Shown here piece after piece: positions 7,395 through 15,941 of a DNA stretch of 64,000 bases. The notes below the pieces were generated by a model. The model was not told where the DNA came from. It was given only the letters and a program-made list of their open reading frames with translations, and made no database searches. Source of the stretch: Micromonospora chokoriensis (GTDB lineage Bacteria; Actinomycetota; Actinomycetes; Mycobacteriales; Micromonosporaceae); NCBI RefSeq assembly GCF_900091505.1, contig NZ_LT607409.1, forward strand, positions 1,178,001 through 1,242,000. The letters run 5' to 3'. Made by a program: the position numbers and the translations under genes. How positions within the stretch are numbered: position 1 is the stretch's first letter; each line of letters begins with the position of its first letter.

Positions 7395-8882
7395 ATGTCC
7401 CGGATCAAGACGTTCAACCTGCCCGACCTGGGCGAAGGGCTGACCGAGGGCGAGATCCTGACCTGGCTGGTCAAGGTCGGCGACACCATCGAGCTGAACC
7501 AGCCGATCGTCGAGGTGGAGACGGCGAAGGCGGCCGTGGAGATCCCGGCGAAGTGGGCCGGGCAGGTGCAGGCGATCCACCACCCGGAGGGCACCACCGT
7601 GGAGGTGGGTGCGCCGATCATCGCGATCGACACCGACCCCGGCGCGGGGCCGTTGGACGCCACGTCGACCACGGCCGCCCCCAGCGGTGACCTGCCCACC
7701 CCGTCGGCGGCTTCGCTCGCGGCGGTGGAGGTGGCACCGGCCGAGGGCATGGTGGAGCCGGGCCTGATCGGCGGTCCCGCCCCGGGCGGCCGCACGGCGG
7801 TGCTGGTCGGCTACGGCCCCCGCACCACGACCGCGAAGCGCCGCCCCCGCAAGGGCGGCGTCCCGGCACAGGCCACCGCCGCACCGGCTCCCGCGCTGGT
7901 CGATCATGGTGTTGTGGTGGGCAACAAAACCACTCCAACCACCACAACTCCGGCACCACAAGTCCATGATCGACCCAAGGCGGCGGAGGGCGCCGGGCTG
8001 GTGCTTGCCAAGCCGCCGGTGCGCAAGCTCGCCAAGGATCTCGGGGTTGACCTGAGGATGCTCGCCGGTTCGGGTCCGCTGGGCTCGATCACCCGGGAGG
8101 ACGTGCAGCAGGCGGCGAGCGGCGCCACGGTGGCGGCCGAGCCGATCACGGCGACGGCGACGAGCGCCGCGAGCTTCGGCGCGGACCGCGAGCAGCGCAT
8201 CCCGGTCAAGGGGGTACGCAAGCTCACCGCCGAGAACATGTCGCGCTCGGCGTTCACCGCTCCGCACGTGACGGAGTTCCTGACCGTCGACGTGACCCGG
8301 GCGATGAAGGCTCTGGAGCGGCTGCGCAACCGACGGGAGTGGCGTGACGTACGGGTCTCGCCGTTGCTGCTGGTGGCGAAGGCGGTGCTGCTGGCCGTGA
8401 AGCGTCACCCGATGGTCAACTCGACCTGGGCCGGCGACGAGATCGTGGTCAAGGAGTACGTCAACCTCGGTATCGCGGCGGCCACCGAGCGTGGCCTGAT
8501 CGTGCCGAACGTCAAGGACGCCGGCCGACTCTCGCTGCGGGAGTTGGCGGACTCGCTGAATGACCTGGTGCAGACGGCCAAGTCCGGCCGTACCTCGCCG
8601 GCGGACATGTCCGGCGGCACGTTGACCATCACGAACGTCGGGGTGTTCGGGGTGGACACCGGCACGCCGATCCTGCCGCCGGGCGAGTCCGCGATCCTGG
8701 CCTTCGGCGCGGTGCGGGAGATGCCCTGGGTGCACAAGGGCAAGGTCAAGGTGCGTCAGGTGACCACGCTGGGGCTGAGCTTCGACCACCGGATCATCGA
8801 CGGTGAGCTGGGCTCGAAGTTCCTGCGCGACATCGGCGACTTCCTCGCCGATCCGGAGGCGGCGCTGCTCGCCTGGACCTGA
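7395..8882 (+). CDS. Dihydrolipoamide acyltransferase E2
   Basis: 495-aa E2. An N-terminal lipoyl domain (residues 1-80) carries the lipoylation Lys in VETAKAAVE at about K45. Then come a long Ala/Pro linker, a peripheral-subunit-binding domain (PVRKLAKDLGVDL...SITREDV, about 210-245) and the acyltransferase domain, which ends with the catalytic DHRIIDG. ATG at 7395 is used; GTG 7386 overlaps the E1beta stop and could be the true start, adding three residues. Linker residues 168-194 are encoded by a palindromic repeat (7898-7975), so this segment looks inserted. A perfect hairpin follows the gene and ends the operon. Confidence 0.9.
   Translation: MSRIKTFNLPDLGEGLTEGEILTWLVKVGDTIELNQPIVEVETAKAAVEIPAKWAGQVQAIHHPEGTTVEVGAPIIAIDTDPGAGPLDATSTTAAPSGDLPTPSAASLAAVEVAPAEGMVEPGLIGGPAPGGRTAVLVGYGPRTTTAKRRPRKGGVPAQATAAPAPALVDHGVVVGNKTTPTTTTPAPQVHDRPKAAEGAGLVLAKPPVRKLAKDLGVDLRMLAGSGPLGSITREDVQQAASGATVAAEPITATATSAASFGADREQRIPVKGVRKLTAENMSRSAFTAPHVTEFLTVDVTRAMKALERLRNRREWRDVRVSPLLLVAKAVLLAVKRHPMVNSTWAGDEIVVKEYVNLGIAAATERGLIVPNVKDAGRLSLRELADSLNDLVQTAKSGRTSPADMSGGTLTITNVGVFGVDTGTPILPPGESAILAFGAVREMPWVHKGKVKVRQVTTLGLSFDHRIIDGELGSKFLRDIGDFLADPEAALLAWT
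7898..7975. repeat. REP-like palindromic element inside the E2 coding sequence
   Basis: Arms GGTCGATCATGG-TG-TTGTGGTG (7898-7919) and the complement of CACCACAAGTCCATGATCGACC (7954-7975) match at 20 of 22 positions. The loop contains further GTTGTGG/CCACAAC-type pairing. It reads through in frame as a Thr/Val/His-containing linker stretch (VDHGVVVGNKTT...), unlike the surrounding Ala/Pro linker. Similar palindromes occur between genes elsewhere in the window, so this looks like a repeat that settled in a tolerant linker. Confidence 0.8.
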
Positions 8883-8900
8883 TCGTCCGTAGGGCCAGTC

Positions 8901-8942
8901 ACGGCCGGTGTGCCACGGGTTAACGCCCGGCACACCGGCCGT
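8901..8942 (+). terminator. Terminator of the E1-E2 operon
   Basis: A perfect 14-bp inverted repeat, ACGGCCGGTGTGCC at 8901-8914 and its complement at 8929-8942, with a 14-nt loop, begins 18 bp after the E2 stop. GTCGTTT follows. Confidence 0.75.
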
Positions 8943-9100
8943 GTCGTTTGGGCGACGAATCAGTCGGCCAGGACGCCTGTTGACCTTTGATTGTTAGGCA
9001 GGTGTCCCAGCTCACCTAATAATCGATGGAATTTCACCGGCTCCTGCTGTTGAATAGACGCATCAGGGGCTGACAACCGAATAGCTAGGGGGACCCACCA

Positions 9101-9238
9101 ATGAGCATGATCGAGCGAATCCGCAACCACCGCGACGCCAACCGCCGCGCCCGTGCCATCGAGCACGCGCTGCGCTCGGCGAACTCGCCGGCGGTCCGCG
9201 AGGAGATCCTCGTCATCGCCCAGCGTCACATGAGCTGA
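9101..9238 (+). CDS. 45-aa basic small protein
   Basis: This small ORF encodes MSMIERIRNHRDANRRARAI and continues to a C-terminal IAQRHMS, 45 residues in all. It is Arg-rich and predicted helical, without Cys or a membrane segment. The start is supported by TAGGGGGACC just upstream of the ATG, and a perfect hairpin follows 32 bp after the stop, making a complete monocistronic unit. I do not recognise a function; a nucleic-acid- or protein-binding micro-protein is possible. Confidence 0.6.
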   Translation: MSMIERIRNHRDANRRARAIEHALRSANSPAVREEILVIAQRHMS

Positions 9239-9581
9239 CGCTCCACGACATTCCGCACCTCCTCCAGATCGATGGCCCACCCGGCCCACCGGGTGGGCCA
9301 TCGACGTTTCCCACCACCCACCACCGGGATTCCGCCCTGCCGCAGCGCCCGGTACGGTGGGCTTCGGTCGCCGCCCGCCGACCCGGCAGAGGCCGAGCTG
9401 ACAGAAGCTGCTCGACACCGACCGGCCACGCACAGTGACGACCAGTGCTCCTTGGACGCGCCGTGCCGCTACCCGATACCGTGCGGGGAGCCGGCACAGC
9501 GGTACGCCGGTGACGCCGGCAGCCATGCCGAGGAGACCGATCGGCACCGGCGAGCCGACATGTGATGGAGGAGGCGCACCC
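9239..9581. other. Intergenic region with terminator and promoter of the 916-aa gene
   Basis: 343 bp. The left part holds the hairpin at 9270-9303. The right part precedes a strong ribosome-binding site (GGAGGAGG at 9566-9573) for the ATG at 9582. The frame of that gene stays open back to GTG 9435, but the strong site argues for 9582. No other gene is seen. Confidence 0.55.
9270..9303 (+). terminator. Terminator after 45-aa gene
   Basis: A perfect 15-bp stem, CGATGGCCCACCCGG at 9270-9284 and its complement at 9289-9303, with loop CCCA, followed by ACGTTTCC. Confidence 0.8.
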
Positions 9582-12332
9582 ATGACGTCCGAGGGCCCGC
9601 ACCGTCCCGGCCAAGAGCCGGACGAGGTGTCACCGGGCGCCGGCGGACCGGCGCCGTACGGCGACCGCCCGGCGCAGCCGGACAACGGCCAGAACGCCGC
9701 CGGCCCTGATCTGGGCTGGGCGCCCCCGCCGCCGACGCGGCCCAACCCGTCGACGCCGGCCTGGGCGACCCCGGCTGAGCAGCCGCCCGCCCCCGCCTGG
9801 GGTGCTGCCCCGCAGTCCAACGACCCGGCGCAGCCCGCCTGGGCCGCAGGCGGCGGCACGAGCGAGCCGCCACAGCAGCAGCCCGGCGGCTGGCCCGGCA
9901 ACGACGGCGCACCAGCCCCGGCCCAGCCCGGCACGTGGGGGGCCGCGCAACAGCAGGGTTGGACGCCGGCCGAGCAGACCTCGCCGGCACCCAACTGGAC
10001 CCCGGGCGCCGCCGAGCAGCCCGAGTGGGTGCAGGCCCAGCCGGCCGCGAGGGGTGCCGCGCAGGTGCCTCCGGCCACCGCCGCCTGGCCCGCCCAGGAA
10101 GACCCGGCCCAGTCCGGCGGCTGGGGTGCCGCCGCGCAGGCCAACCCGCCCGCTGGTGACTGGCGCGGTGCCGAGTCGCAGCAGCCCGAGCCGCCGCAGG
10201 CCGGTGGTTGGTCCGGCGGCGCCCAGCAGGACGACGCGCCCGGCAACGGCGGCTGGCCCGCCGGCACCACTGCGCGGGACGACCAGCCGGTGTGGACGCC
10301 GGCCGAGCAGTCACCGCCGACCTGGGGCCAGCCCGCAGAGCCGCAGGAGCAGTCCGCCCCCGCCTGGGGCCAGGCAGCCCCGCCGACCGCCGCCCGTGGG
10401 GCAGCCCAGGTGCCGGCGCCGAGCCGGCCCGGCCAGGACGACCCGGCGCAGTCCGGCGGGTGGGCAGCACAGCAGCAGGCGCAGCCCGCCGCCTGGAACG
10501 ACGGCGGCGACGCACGCCAGGACCAGCCCGCGCAACCCGCCGCCTGGCAGGGCGCCGAGGGCCGTCCGCAGCAGCCCGACTGGGTGCTGGCACCCCAGGA
10601 CCAGCCGACCGAGCGTCCGGAGCCGGCGGCGTGGACCCCGCCGGAGCAGAGCGGCCTGCCCGCTCGCGCCAGCGCCAGCGTGCCCGGTAACGACGGCGCG
10701 CCCGGCTGGCCTGCCACGCCGAACAACCCGGCACCGAACGCTCCCGCCGTGCCGGAGGCCGAACCGTGGGCGCCCGGTGAGGTGTGGGGTCGCGCCGAGG
10801 CGGAAGCGTCCGCCCAGTCCCGTGGTGGCTGGGAAGCCGACCGCGCCGACGATGCCCCCGCCTACCAGCCCGGGCCCGCACCGGGCATCTCGCCGGCGAA
10901 CGCGGTGCCGCTGCCCCCGCAGGAGCAGCGGGTGCCGGGCGCCAGCCTGGCCGCGATCCCGCCGGCCGACTACGCGCCGCCGCAGGCCCAGTTCGCCCCG
11001 ATCCCCGAGCAGCCCGCGTACGCCGAGCGGGAGGCGTCGGACGCCGCCGCCCAGTACGAGGCGGAGCCGGCCGGCTGGGGTCGCGCCGAGGACGCTTCCG
11101 CGAGCGGCGCGGTGGTGCCCGCCCCGCGTACCTCTCCGGAGTCCGGCGCGGGTCGTGCTGCCGTACCGGCGCCGGAGGCCGAGCCGGCGGCCGGTGTCGC
11201 CCGGGCCACGGCGAGCGCCTCGGTGCCGCTGGCCAGCCGGGTGATGCCCCCGACGGACCAGGCCGTCCGTCCGGCGAGCACGGCCTCGCCGCAACCTCGG
11301 GTGTACGGCCGCCCGGCTCGGCCCGAGCCGGAGAACGAGCCGGAGCCGGAGCCGTTCCAGGCTGAGCCGGCCGCCGAGCGCCAGGCCACGCCGGACTGGC
11401 AGCAGGAGCCGCAGCGCCCGGCCGCACCGGAGTGGCAGCAGGATCCACAGCGCCCGGCCACGCCGGACTGGCAGCAGGAGCCGCAGCGCCCGGTCGTGCC
11501 CGAGTGGCAGGACGACGCGCAGCGGCAGGGCGTCCCCGGCTGGGGTGGCGAGCCCGCAGCCGACCCGCGCTTCGACGACCGGCAGCCCGCACCCAACGCG
11601 TTCGGTGAGGCTCCGTCGGCACCGCCCGCGTTCCCGCCGGGTGTGCCGTCCTTCGTCGACACGCCCGGCAACAACCGGCCGGTCAACGGCAACCGGCCGC
11701 ACTCCGGAGCCGAACGGCCAGCCGACCAGTTCGGCGGCACCGGTTCACCGGCCGCCGGCACCGCCGCGGTCAACGGCACCACCGCCTTCGGCGCTGTGGA
11801 CTTCGGTGGACCGAACTCCGGTGGTTTCGGCGGGCCGGGCTTCGGTGCCGGGCCGGCGACCGAACCGGTGCCGGGCGGTAACTTCCCGCCGGCGTTCCCG
11901 CCCGCACAGCAGCCCCCGTCGTCCTGGGGCCAGGACGACGGCCAAGCGGACCAGGGCCGGTTCGACGCGTTCAAGCCGGACGCCGACGCGCCGAAGGTGG
12001 AACCGCCGGCGCCGAAGGTACGCAACGGCCGGGTGCTGGCCGCGGTCCTGATCGCCGCCGTCCTGATCCTGGCGGTGCCGCTCGGTCTGCTGATGCTGCT
12101 CGGCAAGTTCGGTGGCGACGACACGCCGGCCTTCGACCCGGCGGTCGGCACCTGCGTGAAGCAGTCCGGTCAGGGTGGCGCTTCGGCGGCGGACTGCGGC
12201 GAGGCGGGCGCTTTCACGATCGTGTCGAAGGTGGACGCGAAGGAGAAGTGCACCGACACGACGCAGCCGCACGTGGTGCTGCCCGGCGACGGCGCCAACC
12301 GGGTGCTCTGCCTCAAGCCGGCCACGAAGTAA
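9582..12332 (+). CDS. Large Pro/Ala/Gln/Trp-rich membrane protein with small Cys-containing extracellular domain
   Basis: 916-aa protein. Residues 1 to about 810 are disordered, rich in Pro, Ala, Gln, Glu and regularly spaced Trp. They include three PDWQQEPQRP/PEWQQDPQRP-type 12-residue repeats near 605-645. One transmembrane helix follows (about 817-840, VLAAVLIAAVLILAVPLGLL), then a roughly 70-residue outer domain with Cys in VGTCVKQ, ADCGEAG, EKCTD and VLCLKP. That four-Cys pattern resembles the LppU/SCO3897-type C-terminal domain. ATG 9582 has a strong GGAGGAGG site. The function is unknown; an inside-out scaffold is an inference. A strong terminator follows. Confidence 0.75.
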   Translation: MTSEGPHRPGQEPDEVSPGAGGPAPYGDRPAQPDNGQNAAGPDLGWAPPPPTRPNPSTPAWATPAEQPPAPAWGAAPQSNDPAQPAWAAGGGTSEPPQQQPGGWPGNDGAPAPAQPGTWGAAQQQGWTPAEQTSPAPNWTPGAAEQPEWVQAQPAARGAAQVPPATAAWPAQEDPAQSGGWGAAAQANPPAGDWRGAESQQPEPPQAGGWSGGAQQDDAPGNGGWPAGTTARDDQPVWTPAEQSPPTWGQPAEPQEQSAPAWGQAAPPTAARGAAQVPAPSRPGQDDPAQSGGWAAQQQAQPAAWNDGGDARQDQPAQPAAWQGAEGRPQQPDWVLAPQDQPTERPEPAAWTPPEQSGLPARASASVPGNDGAPGWPATPNNPAPNAPAVPEAEPWAPGEVWGRAEAEASAQSRGGWEADRADDAPAYQPGPAPGISPANAVPLPPQEQRVPGASLAAIPPADYAPPQAQFAPIPEQPAYAEREASDAAAQYEAEPAGWGRAEDASASGAVVPAPRTSPESGAGRAAVPAPEAEPAAGVARATASASVPLASRVMPPTDQAVRPASTASPQPRVYGRPARPEPENEPEPEPFQAEPAAERQATPDWQQEPQRPAAPEWQQDPQRPATPDWQQEPQRPVVPEWQDDAQRQGVPGWGGEPAADPRFDDRQPAPNAFGEAPSAPPAFPPGVPSFVDTPGNNRPVNGNRPHSGAERPADQFGGTGSPAAGTAAVNGTTAFGAVDFGGPNSGGFGGPGFGAGPATEPVPGGNFPPAFPPAQQPPSSWGQDDGQADQGRFDAFKPDADAPKVEPPAPKVRNGRVLAAVLIAAVLILAVPLGLLMLLGKFGGDDTPAFDPAVGTCVKQSGQGGASAADCGEAGAFTIVSKVDAKEKCTDTTQPHVVLPGDGANRVLCLKPATK

Positions 12333-12339
12333 CTCCACC

Positions 12340-12375
12340 GACGGCGGGGTCACGGGCGACCGTGACCCCGCCGTC
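12340..12375 (+). terminator. Terminator after 916-aa gene
   Basis: A perfect 16-bp stem, GACGGCGGGGTCACGG at 12340-12355 and its complement at 12360-12375, with loop GCGA, starts 7 bp after the stop. Confidence 0.85.
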
Positions 12376-12470
12376 GTCGTACCCGGTCGAGCCCCGGGAT
12401 GTCACCCGTGGGGCGGCGCTGTCGTCCGGGTCACGGCGATCGTGCCCGCCGGGCGTGGCAGGCTGAGGGC

Positions 12471-14309
12471 ATGGGAACGACAGCGCGTGTACGGGCGCCC
12501 GAACTGCGGGGCCGGCAGTGGCTCAACACCGGCGGCCGGAATCTGACCTTGCAGGACCTTCGCGGCAAGATCGTAATCGCGGACTTTTGGACGTTCTGCT
12601 GTATCAACTGCCTGCACGTCCTCGACGAGTTGCGCCCGTTGGAGGAGAAGTACGGTGACGTGCTCGTCGTGATCGGCGTGCACTCGCCGAAGTTCGAGCA
12701 CGAGAAGGACCCGGACGCGCTCGCCGCCGCCGTCGAGCGGTACGGGGTGCACCACCCCGTGCTCGACGATCCCGAGATGGACATGTGGCAGCAGTACGCG
12801 GCCCGGGCCTGGCCGACGCTGTCGGTGATCGACCCCGAGGGGTACGTCGTCGCGACCATGGCGGGCGAGGGGCACGCCGAAGGGCTCGCCCGGTTGATCG
12901 ACGAGCTGGTCGCCACCCACGAGGCCAAGGGCACCCTGCACCGGGGCGACGGGCCGTACGTTCCGCCGCCGGCACCCGAGACGGCGCTGCGCTTCCCGGG
13001 CAAGGCCACGCAGCTGCCGAACGGCAATCTGCTGGTGTCGGACTCGGCCCGGCACTCGCTGGTGGAGGTGGCACCGGACGGCGAGACGCCGGTGCGCCGG
13101 ATCGGCTCGGGTGAGCGGGGCCGCGCCGACGGGCCGGCTGCCGCGGCGACGTTCTCCGAGCCGCAGGGGGTGTGCCTGCTGCCCACTCATGTCGCCGAGG
13201 TCGCCGGCTACGACCTGGTGGTGGCCGACACGGTCAACCACCTGCTGCGCGGCGTACGACTGGAGTCCGGCGAGGTCGTGACAGTGGCCGGCAGCGGCCG
13301 GCAGTGGCGTGCCGAGGTCGACGACCACGCCCACGACGCGCTCGCCGTCGATCTCTCGTCCCCGTGGGATCTGGCCTGGTACGACGACAAGCTGATCATC
13401 GCGATGGCCGGCATCCACCAGCTCTGGTGGTTCGACCCGATCAAGCGGACCGCCGGCATGTACGCGGGCACCACCGTCGAGGCTCTGCGCGACGGCCCGC
13501 TGGCCGAGGCGTGGATGGCCCAGCCGTCCGGGCTCTCCGCCTCCGCCGACGGCACCCGGCTCTGGATCGCCGACAGTGAGACCAGCGCGGTCCGTTACAT
13601 CGAGAACGGGGTGCTGGGCACTGCCGTCGGGCAGGGCCTGTTCGACTTCGGGCACGTGGACGGGCCGGCGGAGTCGGCGCTGCTCCAGCACCCGCTGGGC
13701 GTGTGCGCGTTGCCGGACGGTTCGGTGCTGATCGCGGACACGTACAACGGGGCGGTGCGCCGTTTCGACCCGGACAGCAACCAGGTCTCCACCGTCGCCG
13801 ACGGGTTGGCGGAGCCCAGTGACCTGGTGCTCACCCCGGCCGGTGAGGTGCTGGTGGTGGAGTCGGCCGCGCACCGGTTGACGCGACTCGCTCCGGGCGC
13901 CCTGTCGGCGGCGGGCGCCAGCACGGTGGACGGGCCCCGGCACCGTACCGAGCGCAAGCCGACCGACGTCTCGGCCGGTGAGGTCACCCTGGACATCGTC
14001 TTCACCCCGGCGCCGGGGCAGAAGCTGGACGAGACGTACGGGCCGTCGACCCGGTTGGTGGTGTCCGCGTCGCCGCCGGAACTGCTGGTGGAGGGTGCCG
14101 GCACGGGCACCGAGCTGTCCCGTCGACTGGTGCTGAACGGCGAGGTCACCGCCGGGGTGTTGCAGGTGACCGCCCAGGCGGCGACCTGCGACGCCGATGT
14201 CGAGCACGCGGCGTGCCACCTGACCCGGCAGGACTGGGGCGTACCGGTCCGGGTGGTCGACGGCGCGGTGACCCGGCTTCCGTTGGTGCTGCGCGGCCTG
14301 GACGCCTGA
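12471..14309 (+). CDS. Thioredoxin-like/NHL-repeat protein
   Basis: 612-aa protein. The N-terminal thioredoxin/TlpA-like domain (about 1-165) has the redox motif WTFCCINC (C44-I-N-C47 preceded by C43). A six-bladed-type NHL/beta-propeller region (about 175-490) follows, with repeats such as LADTYNGAVRRFD. A C-terminal beta domain completes the protein. This is the NHLRC2-like architecture. There is no signal peptide, so it is likely cytoplasmic. ATG 12471 is preferred over the upstream GTG frame extension because homology begins there. A thiol-disulfide or peroxide-related role is a family-level guess. Confidence 0.85.
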   Translation: MGTTARVRAPELRGRQWLNTGGRNLTLQDLRGKIVIADFWTFCCINCLHVLDELRPLEEKYGDVLVVIGVHSPKFEHEKDPDALAAAVERYGVHHPVLDDPEMDMWQQYAARAWPTLSVIDPEGYVVATMAGEGHAEGLARLIDELVATHEAKGTLHRGDGPYVPPPAPETALRFPGKATQLPNGNLLVSDSARHSLVEVAPDGETPVRRIGSGERGRADGPAAAATFSEPQGVCLLPTHVAEVAGYDLVVADTVNHLLRGVRLESGEVVTVAGSGRQWRAEVDDHAHDALAVDLSSPWDLAWYDDKLIIAMAGIHQLWWFDPIKRTAGMYAGTTVEALRDGPLAEAWMAQPSGLSASADGTRLWIADSETSAVRYIENGVLGTAVGQGLFDFGHVDGPAESALLQHPLGVCALPDGSVLIADTYNGAVRRFDPDSNQVSTVADGLAEPSDLVLTPAGEVLVVESAAHRLTRLAPGALSAAGASTVDGPRHRTERKPTDVSAGEVTLDIVFTPAPGQKLDETYGPSTRLVVSASPPELLVEGAGTGTELSRRLVLNGEVTAGVLQVTAQAATCDADVEHAACHLTRQDWGVPVRVVDGAVTRLPLVLRGLDA

Positions 14310-14310
14310 C

Positions 14311-14350
14311 GCGTGAGTGGAGGGGCCCGGGCGGGCCCCTGCACTCACGC
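14311..14350. terminator. Bidirectional terminator between convergent genes
   Basis: GCGTGAGTG ... CACTCACGC forms the outer stem, with AGGGGCCC/GGGCCCCT inside it. It sits between the thioredoxin-NHL stop (14309) and the pxpA stop (14345-14347), overlapping the latter. Confidence 0.8.
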
Positions 14351-15094
14351 GAACGGTGCCAGGGACACGCCGGCGTCGATCAGGGTGGCGCGGACCAGTT
14401 CGGCGGCGGAGACGGCGCCCGGGGTGTCGCCGTGTACGCAGATCGAGTCGACCGAGCAGGGGATGACGGTGCCGTCCACCGCCACCACGACCCGTTCGAC
14501 GGCCATCCGTACCGCCCTTTCGGCCACCTGCTCCGGGTCGCTGATCACGGCGCCGGCGGTGCCTCGGGGCACCAACGCCCCGTTGGGCAGGTACGCGCGG
14601 TCGGCGAAGGCCTCGGCGACCACTGGCAGGCCCGCGCCGACGGCGAGTTGGGCCAGCGTCGAGCCGGGTAGGCAGAGGACGGGTAACTCGGGGTCGTAGC
14701 CGGTGACCGCGGCGACCACCGCCGCCGCCTGGGATTCGTCGGTGCTGGTCGCGTGGTAGAGCGCGCCGTGCGGCTTGAGGTAGCGGACCCGGGTGCCGAA
14801 CAACCGGCAGAACGCGTTCAGCGCACCGAGCTGGTAGGTCACCTCGTCGCGTAGCTCCGCGAAGTCGTACGCGATGTGTCGCCGGCCGAAGCCGGCCAGG
14901 TCCCGGTAGCCGACCTGCGCGCCCACCGCGACCCCCCGCCGCGCGGCGTCCTCGCAGACCCGTCGCATGGTGGACGGGTCGCCGCCGTGGAAGCCGCAGG
15001 CGACGTTGGCGGAGGTGACGAGGCTGAGCAGCGCCTCGTCGTCGCCGAGTCGCCAGATGCCGAATCCCTCGCCGAGGTCAGCGTTGAGGTCCAT
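14345..15094 (-). CDS. pxpA: 5-oxoprolinase subunit A (LamB/YcsF family)
   Basis: 249-aa LamB/YcsF-family subunit of ATP-dependent 5-oxoprolinase, which converts 5-oxoproline to glutamate. The family N-terminus MDLNADLGEGFG is intact, as are SANVACGFHGGDP, YLKPHGALYH and EAFADRAY. The length is typical. Its start overlaps the end of pxpC by 17 bp, so it is the last gene of a pxpB-pxpC-pxpA operon. The stop codon lies within the shared terminator hairpin. Confidence 0.93.
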   Translation of the reverse strand: MDLNADLGEGFGIWRLGDDEALLSLVTSANVACGFHGGDPSTMRRVCEDAARRGVAVGAQVGYRDLAGFGRRHIAYDFAELRDEVTYQLGALNAFCRLFGTRVRYLKPHGALYHATSTDESQAAAVVAAVTGYDPELPVLCLPGSTLAQLAVGAGLPVVAEAFADRAYLPNGALVPRGTAGAVISDPEQVAERAVRMAVERVVVAVDGTVIPCSVDSICVHGDTPGAVSAAELVRATLIDAGVSLAPFA

Positions 15095-15941
15095 GGAACC
15101 TGACGGTAGTCCCTGGCCGGGCCTGCGCGAGCGGGGTCACGTCGGTGACCACCCCGACGACTGGGTATCCGCCGGTGGTCGGATGGTCCGCCAGGAAGAT
15201 CAGCGGTTGTCCGTCCGCCGGTACCTGCACCGCGCCGAGCACGATGCCCTCGCTGGGCAGTTCGCCGGCGACCGCGCGGGGCAGGGGCACGCCGGCGAGT
15301 CGCGCGCCGACCCGGTTGCTCACCGGGCTGAGGGTGTACGCGGTGCCGAACAGCCGGTCGAGCGCGGTCGGCGTGAACCAGTCGTCGCGCGGGCCGAGGC
15401 GCAGCGTCAACCGCAGCTCGGGCGGGGGTGTCGGGCACACGGTCAGGTCCACCGGGGCGGGTGCGCCGATCGGCTGGCCCAGCGGCAGTCGGTCGCCGTC
15501 GCGCAGTGGGGGCGGGCCGAGCCCGGAGAGGGTGTCGGTGGCCCGACTGCCGAGCACCGGCGACACGTCGATGCCACCCGCCACCGCCAGCCAGCTCCGT
15601 ACGCCCTGCCGGGCGGGACCGATCCGCAGCACCGTTCCGGCCGGCACCGTGAGTGGGCGTCCGGTGTCGGCGGGCCGGGCACCCGCCAGGACCGTGACCT
15701 CGGCACCGGTGAGCGCGACAGTGGTGGCTCGGGTCAGCCGCAGCGTGCAGCCGGTCAGGGTGATCTCCAGCCCGGCGGCGTGCTCGGGGTTGCCGACCAG
15801 CCGGTTGGCCAGCCGCAACGCCGCCGGGTCGAGGGCACCGGAACGGGGTACGCCCAGGTGCGCCCAGCCGGGCCGGCCCAGGTCCTGCACCGTGGTGAGG
15901 GCTCCGGCGCGGAGCACCTCGATGGTGGGCGGGTGGGTCAC
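15078..15941 (-). CDS. pxpC: 5-oxoprolinase subunit C (biotin-dependent carboxyltransferase-like)
   Basis: 287-aa PxpC/KipA-family protein (allophanate hydrolase subunit 2-like), the second catalytic partner of PxpB. The motif GALDPAALRLANRLVGN near residue 35 and GPRDDWFTPTALDRLF are typical of the family. It overlaps the pxpB stop by 4 bp (start GTG/ATG at 15941) and overlaps pxpA by 17 bp, so translation is coupled. The length is slightly short but complete. Confidence 0.9.
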   Translation of the reverse strand: MTHPPTIEVLRAGALTTVQDLGRPGWAHLGVPRSGALDPAALRLANRLVGNPEHAAGLEITLTGCTLRLTRATTVALTGAEVTVLAGARPADTGRPLTVPAGTVLRIGPARQGVRSWLAVAGGIDVSPVLGSRATDTLSGLGPPPLRDGDRLPLGQPIGAPAPVDLTVCPTPPPELRLTLRLGPRDDWFTPTALDRLFGTAYTLSPVSNRVGARLAGVPLPRAVAGELPSEGIVLGAVQVPADGQPLIFLADHPTTGGYPVVGVVTDVTPLAQARPGTTVRFHGPQR

